Below are positions 32,326 through 42,410 of a DNA stretch of 64,000 nt, in pieces. The stretch spans positions 434,001-498,000 of the forward strand of contig CAVTZA010000004.1 in the NCBI GenBank assembly GCA_963739085.1. The letters run 5' to 3'. Below the pieces are notes generated by a model that was not told the origin of the DNA, did not search any database, and saw only the letters and a program-made list of their open reading frames with translations. Origin of the DNA: DATFQE01 sp963739085 (GTDB taxonomy: Bacteria; Actinomycetota; Thermoleophilia; Gaiellales; Gaiellaceae). The position numbers and the translations under genes were made by a program. Every line of letters begins with the position of its first letter. Position 1 is the stretch's first letter.

Positions 32326-34322
32326 CGTACCTCAGCCGCTTCCCCGTGATCCTGCTCGCGCTGCCGGCGCTCGCCCTGACGAGGTTGCTGCCGGACGAGG
32401 GCGTCGGCCTCGGGCTGCGGCTCGGCGCGGCCGTCCTCTGCCTCCTGATCCCGGGGATGCTCACCGCGCGCGCGTTGAGAACACCTGCGCTCAGTGCAGG
32501 CGTGGCGCTCTCGTTCGCGCTCCTCGCCGGGGCGCTCGGCGTCGTGTTCCTCGTCCACACGCGAATCGAGGTGGCGATTGCGATCCTCGCCGGGGCGGCG
32601 CTCGTCGCGCTGCCGTTCGCGATCTGGCGCGGAGCCGCCCCCTTGCTGCCCGGGAGCCTGTTCGTGATCGCGCTCGGAGTGCTCTTCGGGATCGCGCTCT
32701 GGCAGGTGGCCGCGCCGCTGGAGGGCGACGCGCTCTTCCACCTTGCCCGCGTGCGCAAGCTCTGGGCCTTCGACGAGCTCTCGCTCTCGAACGTCTCCGA
32801 GTTCCGCGACGGCGGGCTGCATCCGGGCTACGCGTTCCCGCTCTGGCACGGGGGCCTCGCGATCGTCGCGAAGCTCGCCGGCGTCGATCCGTCGCTCGTC
32901 GTCCTGCACGGGTCGACCGTGCTCGCGCCGCTGGCCTTCGCCGTCGTCTACGAGGCCGGGATGTACCTGTTCCGCTCGCGTTCGATCTCGTTCGCGCTCG
33001 TGCTCGCGCAGGCCGCGCTGATCGGGCTCGCACCCGGGAAAGGCGGTGCGTACCCCTTCCTGACGCTGCCCGCCACGGCCGGGCGCCAGCTGCTCGTGCC
33101 CGCGGTGCTCGCGCTCGTCTTCGCGCACCTGGTCGCGCCCCGCTGGACCTGGCTCGTCTGCATCGCAGCCGGCGGGCTCACGCTCGCGATCGTCCATCCG
33201 ACGTACGCAGTCTTCCTCTGTCTCCCGCTCGCGGGCTTCCTCGTGGCGCGCGCGTTGCTGTCCCACGCCGACCACCGCCCGCTCGGCTGGGCGCTGCTCG
33301 CATTGGCCGTGCCCAGCGTGGCGGTCGCGGTCGCGATCGTGCCGCTGGTCGAGGCGACTGCGGGGCACACGCCGACGGGCGGCGAGCTGCGCCGGGCCTT
33401 CACGCATTACGCCGGGCAGATCGACGTCTTCTCCAATCACAGCTACCGCCTGGCGCCGGAGGTTTTCGGCCGCGGCGGAGCGGTCGCGGTCGCCGCGCTG
33501 CTGCTGATCCCGCTCGCCGCGCTCGCGTCGCGGCGCCGCTGGGCGGCGTTCGTGCTCGGCGGGTCGATCGCGGTGTTCGCAGTCACCCTCGTCCGCTTCC
33601 TCTTCCCGCGCTTCGCCGACGTCGTGTCGCTCTCACAGGCGCGTCGGGCAGCCGGGTTCGTCCCGCTCGCGTTCGCGTTCGCCGGCGGCACGGCGGTCCT
33701 CGCGGAGATCTTCAGCGCCGCGGTCCTGCCGCTCGCCTTTGCCGCGGGGCTGCTGCTCCAGGCCGCCTACCCCGGCGACTTCGGCTACACGTTCGAGGGC
33801 GGCGGACCGGCGCTCGCGAGCTGGATCGCCGCGCTCGGAGGCGTGGTCGCGCTGATCGCGGCGCCGTTTCTCAGGCGCGTGGTCGAGCCGCTCGAGCGCA
33901 GGGGCCTGATCACGGCGACCGCAGCCGCGCTGTTCGTTGCTCCCGTCGCGGCGCACGCCGCCACCGACTGGTCGTCGCGCGAGGCCCGAAGGCCCGAGCT
34001 CACGCCCGGCCTGGTGCAGGCTCTCAACCGCGACCTGCCGAAGGGGGCAACGGTGTTCTCCGACCTCGAGACGAGCTATCGGATCGCGGCGTTCGCCCCG
34101 GTCTACGTCGCCGCAGCGCCACCGGGCCACGTCGCCGACACCCATAAGAACCGGCCCTACGCGAGGCGCCGCGACGTCGAGCAGTTCTTCCGCACCGGCG
34201 ACTACCACATCACGTCCCGCTACGGGGCCGGCTGGCTCGTCTTGAACAGGGCGCGCTCGAGGCTGACGATCGACAAGCCGCTGGTCTGGGCGGACGATCG
34301 CTACGAGCTCTACCGTCTCTAG
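32322..34322 (+). CDS. Large polytopic membrane protein, GT-C-like
   Basis: 666 residues with at least 12 membrane helices in the first 520 and a soluble C-terminal domain (about 530-666). The sequence GDALFHLARVRKLWAFDELSLSNVSEFRDGGLHPGYAFPLWHG, with an acidic residue in the first large extracytoplasmic loop, is typical of GT-C lipid-linked sugar transferases. The soluble tail has DLPKGATVFSDLETSYRIAAFAPVYV, common in such proteins. ATG 32322 is coupled to the preceding stop. No finer family is certain. Confidence 0.7.
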   Translation: MTYLSRFPVILLALPALALTRLLPDEGVGLGLRLGAAVLCLLIPGMLTARALRTPALSAGVALSFALLAGALGVVFLVHTRIEVAIAILAGAALVALPFAIWRGAAPLLPGSLFVIALGVLFGIALWQVAAPLEGDALFHLARVRKLWAFDELSLSNVSEFRDGGLHPGYAFPLWHGGLAIVAKLAGVDPSLVVLHGSTVLAPLAFAVVYEAGMYLFRSRSISFALVLAQAALIGLAPGKGGAYPFLTLPATAGRQLLVPAVLALVFAHLVAPRWTWLVCIAAGGLTLAIVHPTYAVFLCLPLAGFLVARALLSHADHRPLGWALLALAVPSVAVAVAIVPLVEATAGHTPTGGELRRAFTHYAGQIDVFSNHSYRLAPEVFGRGGAVAVAALLLIPLAALASRRRWAAFVLGGSIAVFAVTLVRFLFPRFADVVSLSQARRAAGFVPLAFAFAGGTAVLAEIFSAAVLPLAFAAGLLLQAAYPGDFGYTFEGGGPALASWIAALGGVVALIAAPFLRRVVEPLERRGLITATAAALFVAPVAAHAATDWSSREARRPELTPGLVQALNRDLPKGATVFSDLETSYRIAAFAPVYVAAAPPGHVADTHKNRPYARRRDVEQFFRTGDYHITSRYGAGWLVLNRARSRLTIDKPLVWADDRYELYRL

Positions 34323-34326
34323 GACG

Positions 34327-35577
34327 ATGAAGGTGCTGATCGTGTCGCTGTACTTCCCGCCCGCGGGCGGTGGAGGCGTGCAGCGGCCGCTCAAGCTGGC
34401 GACGCACCTGCCGGAGCTCGGCGTCGAGACGCATGTGCTCGCCCCCGACGACCCGCGCTGGATCCACCGGGACGAGGAGCTTCCGCTCCCGCCGCGGGCG
34501 ACCGTCCACCGCGCCCGTTACTTGGGGCCGAGCGGGCGCAAGCTCGCCGAGGAGCTCCACGGCGCCTCGGGCCTCACCCGGGTGCTCGTCCAGGCGCGCT
34601 CGCTCGGCCGCCGGCTGCTGGTGCCCGACGAGAACGTGACGTGGAACCTCACCGCCGACCGCGCGGCGATCCGGTTGATCCGCCGCGAGGGCATCGACGT
34701 CGTCCTGACGACGTCACCGCCGGCCTCCGTCCACCTCGTCGGCGCCGTCGCGAAACGGGCGACCGGCGTCCGCTGGGTGGCCGACCTGCGCGACTCGCTC
34801 GGCGCCCACCCCCATCGCCGCGCCGAGAGCAGGCTCGTGCGTGCGAAGGAGTGGACGTCGGAGCGCACGGCGCGGCTCGTCGCGCGACGGGCCGACGGGA
34901 TCGTCGCCGTCTCGGACGCGATCGCCGCGGAGATGCAGGCCCTGGGCCCGCGGGGCCCGGTGACGACGATCGCGAACGGCTCCGACTTCGACGACTTCGA
35001 CGGGATCGACTACCGGCGCGGCGAGCGCTTCCGCATCACGCACACCGGGAGCTTCTTCGGGAAGCGCGACCCGAGGCCGTTCCTGACCGCCCTCGCCGGG
35101 TCGGGGCTCGACGTCGAGGCGCGCTTCCTCGGCGACTTCCGCTCCGCCGACCGCCTCTGGGCCGAGACGCTCCAGCTCGGCGATCGGCTGCGGCTGCTCC
35201 CGTACGCGCCGCGCCGCGAGTCGCTCGAGCTCCAGCGCGACTCGGACGCGCTCCTGCTGCTCATCCCGGACGCCGGCGGCCGCGGCAAGGGCGTCCTCTC
35301 GGGCAAGGTCTTCGAGTACCTCGCCGCCGAGCGGCCGGTCCTCGCGGTCGTTCCGCCCGACGGTGCTGCCGCCGAGTTGATCCGCGAGACCGGGGCAGGG
35401 GTCGTCGTCGCACCCGACGACGTCGAGGGGATCCGCGCCGCACTCGAGCAGCTCGAGGGTGACTGGCGCGCCGGGAAGCTGAACGGCACCCCGCTCTCGG
35501 CCGAGTGGCGCACGCGGCTTTCGCGCCGGACGCGCAGCGAGGAGTACGCCGCCTTCCTCGAGCAGGTGACGCGGTGA
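34327..35577 (+). CDS. GT4-type glycosyltransferase
   Basis: 416 residues. MKVLIVSLYFPPAGGGGVQRPLKLATHLPELG is the GT4 acceptor-domain start; the donor domain has FRITHTGSFFGKRDPRPFLTAL and GRGKGVLSGKVFEYLAAERPVLAVVPPDGAAAELI. The SGKVFEYLAAERP block is the usual nucleotide-sugar site in this subgroup. The gene begins four bases after the preceding stop and is coupled by GTGA to the polymerase/ligase-like gene that follows. Confidence 0.9.
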   Translation: MKVLIVSLYFPPAGGGGVQRPLKLATHLPELGVETHVLAPDDPRWIHRDEELPLPPRATVHRARYLGPSGRKLAEELHGASGLTRVLVQARSLGRRLLVPDENVTWNLTADRAAIRLIRREGIDVVLTTSPPASVHLVGAVAKRATGVRWVADLRDSLGAHPHRRAESRLVRAKEWTSERTARLVARRADGIVAVSDAIAAEMQALGPRGPVTTIANGSDFDDFDGIDYRRGERFRITHTGSFFGKRDPRPFLTALAGSGLDVEARFLGDFRSADRLWAETLQLGDRLRLLPYAPRRESLELQRDSDALLLLIPDAGGRGKGVLSGKVFEYLAAERPVLAVVPPDGAAAELIRETGAGVVVAPDDVEGIRAALEQLEGDWRAGKLNGTPLSAEWRTRLSRRTRSEEYAAFLEQVTR

Positions 35578-36892
35578 GGCTCGACCGCGTGACCTCGTTC
35601 CTCTTCCTGGCGACGCTCTTCGTCATCACCTTCGAGAAGGTGCACTGGGAGATCGCCGGCTCGGTCGGGCTCGCGGACATCTTCGCGCTGCTCTTCGTGA
35701 TCGTCTTCGTGCTGGGCCGATGGCTGGACGCGGACCCGAGGCTCCCGCCGACCGCAGGCGCTTGCGGTCGTGTTCGCCGTCGCGTTCGGGCTCGTCTACC
35801 TGATCGGCTTCTACAACCTCGACACCCACCAGGCCCTGACGCAGTTCGTCAAAGGCATGGGCAAGTACGTGATCCACTTCGCGTTCCTCGCGGCGGGGAT
35901 CGCGTACCTCGCGCGCCGTGGGCGCGGGTTCTACTGGCAGTCGCTGGCGTGGCTCACCGCCGGCCTCGCCGTGAACGCGCTCTACGGCGTCGCGCAGCTG
36001 GTCGCCGCGAATCGCGGCCAGGACCTCGACCAGTCCGTGCTCTCGCCGCTGACCGGCGGCGCCAGCTCGATCAACATCTACGGCGCCGTCGAGGGCGCCG
36101 ACGTCTACCGGCCGAACGCGCTCACCGGCGATCCGAACCACCTCGCGATCATGCTGTTGATCCCGCTGCTGGTGCTCACGCCGATCTACCTGCGGCTCGA
36201 GCGCGGGCACCGCTGGCGCCTGCGGCTGGCGATCCTGCTGCCGTTCCTGCTCGTGATGGAGCTCGCGACGCTCTCGCGCAGCGGGCTGCTGGGGCTGGCC
36301 GTTGGGGATGCTCGTGCTCGCGGTGCCGTACCGGCGGAAGCTCGTCTCGCGCGAGCTGCTGATCCCGCTCGGCGCCGTCCTGGCGCTCCTGCTCGTGATC
36401 GTCGCGCGGCGGGCCGACTTCTTCGAGATCGTCCTGCGCTCGCGCGTCGAGACGAGCGGCGCCTCCAGCTCGGCCCACTTCGACGTCTACGGCTTCGTCC
36501 CCGACGTGCTCCAGCTGCATCCGCTCTTCGGGCTGGGGCTGAACAACTTCTCCGTGTACTACGAGTTCGTCACCGGCAGGACGAACTGGGGCCCCCACTC
36601 GTTCTACGTGGCGCTGCTCGTGGAGACCGGTCTCGTTGGGACGGCGCTGTTCGGGCTCTTCCTGTTCTGGATGTTCAGGCGGCTGCGCTCCGCGCGCCGG
36701 CTGGGTCGCGCGCTCGCGGCCGCGGGCGACCCGCTCGCCGCGCGTGTGCGCCCGCTGGCCTGGGGCCTGACCGCTGCGCTTGCCGGGACGATGGCGGCGA
36801 ACGCCTTCTACCTGACGATGCAGTTCTATTACTTCTACGCGTTCGCGGCCCTCGTGCTCTCCGTGCCGCTCGTGTTCGCTCGACGCGCATGA
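35574..36892 (+). CDS. O-antigen ligase/polymerase-like membrane protein (two frameshifts)
   Basis: A polytopic protein with about 10-12 helices and the Wzy_C/WaaL region: GDPNHLAIMLLIPLLVLTPIYL, LATLSRSGLLGLAVGM, and the large extracytoplasmic loop HFDVYGFVPDVLQLHPLFGLGLNNFSVYYEFVTGRTNWGPHSFYVALLVETGLVG, with the conserved HxxY/LxxxxETG. Frame breaks occur near 35755 (before PQALAVVFAVAFG) and near 36300 (GGGG read for GGG before MLVLAVPYR). Repaired length is about 438 residues. It would polymerise or ligate repeat units outside the membrane. GTG 35574. Confidence 0.8.
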
Positions 36893-36896
36893 GACT

Positions 36897-37046
36897 CACC
36901 GGTTGTCTGACCCGTTGCTGGCGTCTCGAGCCCGGAGGGGATAGTGCTCGGCACAGACCCGGAGAGGATCGAGGCGTCAGCGACGGGAGCCTTCCGCGGA
37001 GCCCGGCTCCGCCGGGCGGGAGCGGAAGGCGGTCAGGCGAGCGGTG
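36897..37046. repeat. Intergenic stem-forming spacer with paired ends
   Basis: CACCGGTTGTCTGACC at 36897-36912 pairs with 37031-37046 (reverse complement CACCGCTCGCCTGACC; 12 of 16). Inside, GCCTTCCGC near 36990 pairs with GCGGAAGGC near 37022, around a smaller CCCGGC/GCCGGG stem. It fills the gap between the ligase stop and the GTG of the next gene, which lies in its right arm. It shares the layout of the five-copy repeat family but not clearly its sequence. Confidence 0.5.
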
Positions 37047-38054
37047 AAGGTCGTCGTCCTGACGACGTCGTACCCACGCTCGGCGGAGGACATTGCCGGG
37101 CGGTTCGTGGCAGACGCCGTCGAGCGGGTACAGGCGGCGGGCGTCGATGTCGAGGTGGTCTCGCCGGCGCGGTTTCGCCACTTCGGGATCGCCTACGGCG
37201 GCGGGATCGTCAACAACCTGCGCAGCGAGCCGTGGCGCGGGGCCCTGCTGCCGGTCTTCATGGCGGCCTACGGTCGGGCCGCCCGATCGGCGTCGCGCGG
37301 CGCGGACCTCGTGCACGCGCACTGGCTGCCGTCCGGGGTGGCGGCCCTGGCGACCCGGAAGCCGTACGTCCTGCAGCTATGGGGCACCGACGTCGAGCTC
37401 GCCCGCAAGCTCCCGGCGCTCGCCCGGCCGGTCGTCTCGCAGGCCAGGCTCGTGATCTGCGCGTCGTCGGCGCTGGCGGGCTCGGCCAGGGAGCTCGGGG
37501 CACGGGACGTCCGCGTGATCCCGAGCGGCGTCGACATCCCGGCGGAATCCGGCGACGAGGCCAGGCCGCCGCACGTCCTCTACGTGGGCCGGCTCTCGAG
37601 CGAGAAGGGGATCACCGAGCTCGTCGAGGCCGCCGACGGGATGCCGCTGGTCGTCGTCGGCGACGGCCCGCTCCGCGACGAGGTGCCGCAGGCGCTCGGG
37701 TTCGTGCCGAACGCCGAGCTCGGGCCGTACTACGACGCGGCCGCCGTCGTGGCCGTCCCCTCCCGCCGGGAGGGCTACGGCGTCGTCTGCGCGGAGGCGA
37801 TGGCGCATGGCAAGCCCGTGGTGGCGTCGGCGGTGGGCGGGCTGCTCGACCTCGTGGCTCACGGCGAGACCGGCCTGCTCGTCCCTCCCGGCGACACGGC
37901 CGGACTGCGTGAGGCGTTGCACTGGCTGCTCGGCGACCCCGAGCTTCGGAAGCGGATGGGGGAGGCCGCGCGCGAGCGTGCGCGGGAGCGGCTGTCGTGG
38001 GAGCGCGCCACCGCCGAGACGCTCCGCGCCTATGACGACGCGTTGCAAGGCTAG
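37044..38054 (+). CDS. GT4-type glycosyltransferase
   Basis: 336 residues. MKVVVLTTSYPRSAEDIAGRFVADAVERVQAAGVDVEVVSP and DLVHAHWLPSGVAALAT form the acceptor domain; VIPSGVDIP, VLYVGRLSSEKGITELVEAA, VPSRREGYGVVCAEAMAHGKPVVASAVGGLLDLVAHGETGLLVPPGD form the donor domain with the ExxxxxE-type motif of GT4 retaining enzymes. Start GTG 37044, inside the right arm of the preceding inverted repeat. Confidence 0.9.
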   Translation: MKVVVLTTSYPRSAEDIAGRFVADAVERVQAAGVDVEVVSPARFRHFGIAYGGGIVNNLRSEPWRGALLPVFMAAYGRAARSASRGADLVHAHWLPSGVAALATRKPYVLQLWGTDVELARKLPALARPVVSQARLVICASSALAGSARELGARDVRVIPSGVDIPAESGDEARPPHVLYVGRLSSEKGITELVEAADGMPLVVVGDGPLRDEVPQALGFVPNAELGPYYDAAAVVAVPSRREGYGVVCAEAMAHGKPVVASAVGGLLDLVAHGETGLLVPPGDTAGLREALHWLLGDPELRKRMGEAARERARERLSWERATAETLRAYDDALQG

Positions 38055-38065
38055 AGTCGCCCGTC

Positions 38066-39189
38066 GTGTTCGCGAGGTTCGTCTTCTGGGGCGGCGTAAC
38101 GGCGCTCGCCTGGACGCACGTCGGCTACCCGCTCGCAGCTGCGGTGGGCGCGCGCCTGCGGCCGCGGCCGGTGCGGCGTGACGAGATCATGCCCGCGGTC
38201 ACCCTGATCGTCGCCGCGCACGACGAGGAGGACGTGATCGAGCGGCGGGTCGAGAACCTGCTCCAGCTCGACTATCCGGCCGACAAGCTCGAGATCGTCG
38301 TCGCCTCGGACGCCTCGGGGGACCGCACCGACGACCTCGTGGAGGCGATCGCCACCAGGGAGCCCCGCGTACGGCTCATCCGGGCGCCCAGGGGCGGCAA
38401 GGTGGCCGCGCAGAACCTCGCCGTGCGCGAGACGGCCGGCGACGTCCTCGCCTTCTCCGACGCGAACGCGACCTGGCCCGCCGATGCCTTGCGGAAGCTC
38501 GTCCGCAGCTTCGCCGACCCCGAGGTCGCGTACGTCTCCGGGCGCGCGACCTACGCCGATGCCGACGGCACGAACCGCGAGGGCGCCTACTGGGCGTTCG
38601 AGCTCTGGCTGCGCGAGCAGGAATCGCTGCTCGGCTCGATCACCGGCGGCAACGGCCCGATCTACGCAGTGCGGCGGGAGGACTACGTCGATGTCGATCC
38701 ACGCTTCGGGCACGACCTGGCGTTCCCGTACCTGATGGTGCAGCGGGGCCGCCGCGCCGTGTACGACCCGGAGGCGGTCTCGGTCGAGAAGCCCTCGAAG
38801 GACCTCGAGGACGAGTACCGGCGCAAGGTGCGGATGTTCGAGCACTGCTGGCTGATCACGCTGCGCGGGCGGATGCTGAAGGACGTCGATCCGGTCTACC
38901 TCGGCGAGCTCCTCTCGCACCGCGTGCTGCGCTACGGCAGCGGGCTCCTCCACCTCGGCGTGCTCGGGGCGACGGTGGCCCTCGCCGGCCGCGGACGCAT
39001 CTACCGGCTGGCACTCGCGAAGCAGGCGGCGCTGCTCGCGCTGGCCGCCGCGGGCAGGTCCGGCGTCAGGGCGCCCGGAGCCGCGCTGGCGTACTACTAC
39101 GTGCTCGTGACCTGGGCGACTGTGGCCTCGCTCGCGGGCTACCTTCGCGACGGCGTCCCGGCCGTCTGGGACAAGGCGGAGGGCACGCG

Positions 39190-39193
<4 letters not shown>
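38066..39193 (+). CDS. Membrane GT2 glycosyltransferase
   Basis: 375 residues. One N-terminal helix (FVFWGGVTALAWTHVGYPLAAAVGA), then the GT-A domain (AVTLIVAAHDEEDVIERRVENLLQLDYPADKLEIVVASDASGDRTDDLV; FSDANATWPADALRKLV; ITGGNGPIYAVRREDYVDVD; FEHCWLITLRGRMLKD) and three C-terminal helices. This resembles processive or Dol-P-type GT2 enzymes such as hyaluronan or cellulose-synthase-like proteins without PilZ. GTG 38066. Its stop overlaps the CTG that appears to start the sugar transferase. Confidence 0.85.
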
Positions 39194-39768
<575 letters not shown>

Positions 39769-39783
39769 CTTCTGTGACGTTGG

Positions 39784-39943
39784 CGTGACGCTTTCGCGCG
39801 GGTGCCTGGCACCGGCCGCGAAGCGGCCTGTCCGCGAAGCGGACCAGTGGAGGGGGTCTGGGGGAACCGGGAGGTTCCCCCAGCGCCTGGCGCGGCGCGA
39901 GCTGTGGACTGTTCGTGACGCTTTCGTGACGGTGCCTGGCACC
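39784..39943. repeat. Directly repeated palindromic unit in a structured intergenic region
   Basis: CGTGACGCTTTCG, four bases, then the palindrome GGTGCCTGGCACC occur at 39784-39813 and again at 39914-39943, 130 bases apart. Between them lie two tight hairpins, GGCCGC-GAA-GCGGCC (39814-39828) and GTCCGC-GAA-GCGGAC just after, and the strong stem-loop at 39859. The flank after the second unit (GCGAGACCGGCCGTTGGC) copies the last codons of the sugar transferase gene (GCGAGACCGGCGGTTGGC), pointing to a local duplication. Confidence 0.65.
39859..39882. terminator. Strong stem-loop, possible transcription terminator
   Basis: TGGGGGAACC, a four-base loop, then GGTTCCCCCA form a perfect 10-bp stem 91 bases after the sugar transferase stop. 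No T-run follows, so it is either a non-canonical terminator, an mRNA-stabilising structure or part of the repeat region. Confidence 0.45.
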
Positions 39944-39992
39944 GGCGAGACCGGCCGTTGGCCCGCCTAGACGGCGGGTACCCTCTCCGGCC

Positions 39993-40997
39993 GTGACCCC
40001 CGTCCTGTTCACCTGCGCCGGCCAGCGCGTCGACATCGTGACCGCCTTCGGGCGCGCGGGCGCGACGACGCTCGCCGCGGACATCAACCCGCTGGCGCCC
40101 GCGCTCTACCACGCCGACGCCTACGCGCTCGTTCCGCGCGTCGACGACCCCGGCTACGTGGACGCGATCCGCGACCTCGTGCTCGCGCACGACATCCGGC
40201 TGATCGTCCCGCTCACCGACCTCGACCACGAGCAGCTGGTGGCGGCACGGGAGTCGCTCGGAGCGGTCGTGTTGCTGCCCGGCCTCGACGTCGTGCGCAT
40301 GACCGCGGACAAGTACATCGCGCACACGTTCTTCCAGTCACGGGGGATCCCCTCGCCGCCGAGCTGGATGCCCGACGAGGTTCCCGCCGACGTCGGGTTT
40401 CCGGTGCTGGTCAAGGCGCGGCGCGGCTTCGGCTCCAGGAACATCTTCCGCGCGCACGACCACGAGGAGCTCCAGTTCTACGCCGACCGCGTCGAGGTCC
40501 CGAGCTTCGTGCAGGCCTGCTGCAAGGGGGAGGAGTTCTCGATCGACGTCTTCTGCGACTTCGACGGCCGCTGCCTGAACGCGATCCCGCGCACGATGGT
40601 CGAGTCGAAGGGCGGCGAATCCATCAAGGGCATGACGATCAAGGACTGGGACCTGATCGAGTACGGACGTGCCGTCGCGGAGGCCCTTCCGATCTGGGGG
40701 CCTGCGAACGTGCAGTGCTTCCGTGAGCCGGACGGCACTCACCAGGTCACCGACGTCAACCCGCGCTTCGGCGGCGGCTTCCCGCTCCCGCTGGCCGCCG
40801 GCGGCCGCTACCCCGAGCTCGCGCTGCAGCTCGCGAACGGCGAGCAGCCCGAGCCGCGCATCGGCGAGTTCCGCGAGGGCGTCGTGATGACGAGGTTCTT
40901 CTCGCACCTTTCGTTGACCGCCGGGGACGCGGGTACGCTCGAACCGTTCGCCGAGGACCTCCCAGAGCCAATCGCCACAGAGCCCGCGGACGCGTGA
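39993..40997 (+). CDS. ATP-grasp protein, CarB-like
   Basis: 334 residues, intact. VTPVLFTCAGQRVDIVTAFGRAGATTLAADINPLAPALYHAD is the preATP-grasp domain; MTADKYIAHTFFQSRGIPSPPSWMP, FPVLVKARRGFGSRNIF, ACCKGEEFSIDVFCDFDG and HQVTDVNPRFGGGFPLPLAAGGRYPELALQL form the ATP-grasp core with the metal-binding Asp-x-Asn-x-Arg. It is similar to ligases found in many exopolysaccharide loci. Start GTG 39993. Its end overlaps the first propeller lipoprotein gene as GTGA. Substrate unknown. Confidence 0.85.
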   Translation: MTPVLFTCAGQRVDIVTAFGRAGATTLAADINPLAPALYHADAYALVPRVDDPGYVDAIRDLVLAHDIRLIVPLTDLDHEQLVAARESLGAVVLLPGLDVVRMTADKYIAHTFFQSRGIPSPPSWMPDEVPADVGFPVLVKARRGFGSRNIFRAHDHEELQFYADRVEVPSFVQACCKGEEFSIDVFCDFDGRCLNAIPRTMVESKGGESIKGMTIKDWDLIEYGRAVAEALPIWGPANVQCFREPDGTHQVTDVNPRFGGGFPLPLAAGGRYPELALQLANGEQPEPRIGEFREGVVMTRFFSHLSLTAGDAGTLEPFAEDLPEPIATEPADA

Positions 40998-42410
40998 TCC
41001 TGCGCGCCGCGGTTTTCGTGGCCCTCCTGGGCCTGGTCGCCGGTTGCGGCGTGGCGATCCCCTATCTCGAGTCGGATTCGCCCGACCGATCCCGCCGAGC
41101 CCGTACCGGCGCAGACGACCGCGAAGCAGCCGAAGCGGCCGAGCCGCGTGAAGGTCTACGTCGTCGCCGTCGACGGCGATACCGGGCGGCGCGTGCGCTC
41201 CGCCGTCGCCCGCGTGGGCGGCCAGCGCGACCGCGCGAACCGCAAGGGCCTCTCCACCCTGCGCGTCCGCCGGCTCGGGCCGCTGCCGGTGCGCGTGACC
41301 GCGCCGGGGTACCTCGGCCGGACCGTCCGCGTGCCGTTCCACAAGCACCGCCAGAACACCGTCCGCATCTACCGGCGCAACCTGCAGTGGCCGATGTACG
41401 GCGTCACGCCGCAGCGCACCCAGGCGCAGTCGCGGATCCGGCTGCGGCCGCCCTTCAAGGTCGTCTGGAGCCGCGGGATCGGCTCGCTGATCGAGTTCCC
41501 GGCCGTCGTCTCCGAAGGGGTGGCGTACATCGCGAACCAGAAGGGCACCGTGTATGCGATCTCGATGCGCTTCGGCAAGACGATCTGGCGGTTCCACACG
41601 CCCAGCGGCAAGATGGCGGCGTCGCCGGCGGTCGTCGGCGACCAGATCGTCGTGCACGGGATGGAGGGCAACGTGTGGGTGCTGGACCGCGCGAGCGGTC
41701 GCCTGCGCTGGCGCTACCACGTCGGCTCGCCGATCGAGTCCTCGCCGATCGTGCGCCACGGGGTCGACTACTTCGGCGCCTGGAACGGCGTCGTGTACGC
41801 CCTCGACCTGAAGCACCGCCGGCTGCGCTGGACGCACCGGGCGGGCTTCAAGATCACCTCGAGCGCCGCGATCTCGGGCCGCCGCCTGTACATCGGCGAC
41901 TACGGCGGCTACGTCCGCTCGATCTCGATCCGTAACGGCCGTCTCGACTGGGCTCGGTCCGTCGGCGGCCGGATCTACGGCACGCCGGCGCTCGCGTCCG
42001 GCCGCGTGTTCGTGCCCTCGTCCACGGGCGGCTCCGTGACCGCGTTCTCGACCCGGGGCCGCTACCTCTGGCGCGTGCACACGGGCTCCTACGTCTACTC
42101 GTCGCCGGCAACGCAGGGCGGCCGCGTGTTCTTCGGCTCCTACAACGGCCGGCTGTACGGCGTGAACGCCCGTAGCGGGCGCATGCTCTGGTCGGTCGGC
42201 ACGGGCGGGCCCGTCTCGGGCGCAGCGGTCGTCGTCGACCGCGTGGCCTACGCGGGGTCGACGCACGGGAGCATCGTCGGCGCCGACACGCGCAGCGGCC
42301 GTGTCCTCTTCCGCTTCCCGCACGGCGAGTACGTGCCGGTGTCCGGCAACGGCTCCCGGCTCCTGCTGCACGGCTACTCACGGCTGTACGCGGTCGCCCC
42401 GCGCAAGTGA
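40994..42410 (+). CDS. PQQ-like beta-propeller lipoprotein, paralogue 1 (one frameshift)
   Basis: A lipoprotein leader (ILRAAVFVALLGLVAGC) is followed, after a frame break near 41080, by a Pro/Lys-rich linker, a carboxypeptidase-regulatory-like small domain (VKVYVVAVDGDTGRRVRSAVARVGG...VRVTAPGYLGRTV) and a PQQ-type propeller. The propeller has repeated blocks like GTVYAISMRFGKTIWRF, GNVWVLDRASGRLRWRYHVGSPIESSPIV, GVVYALDLKHRRLRWTH and GRLYGVNARSGRMLWSVGTGGPVSG. No catalytic residues of PQQ dehydrogenases are recognised, so it is probably a BamB-like scaffold outside the membrane. It is coupled by GTGA on both sides. Confidence 0.8.
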
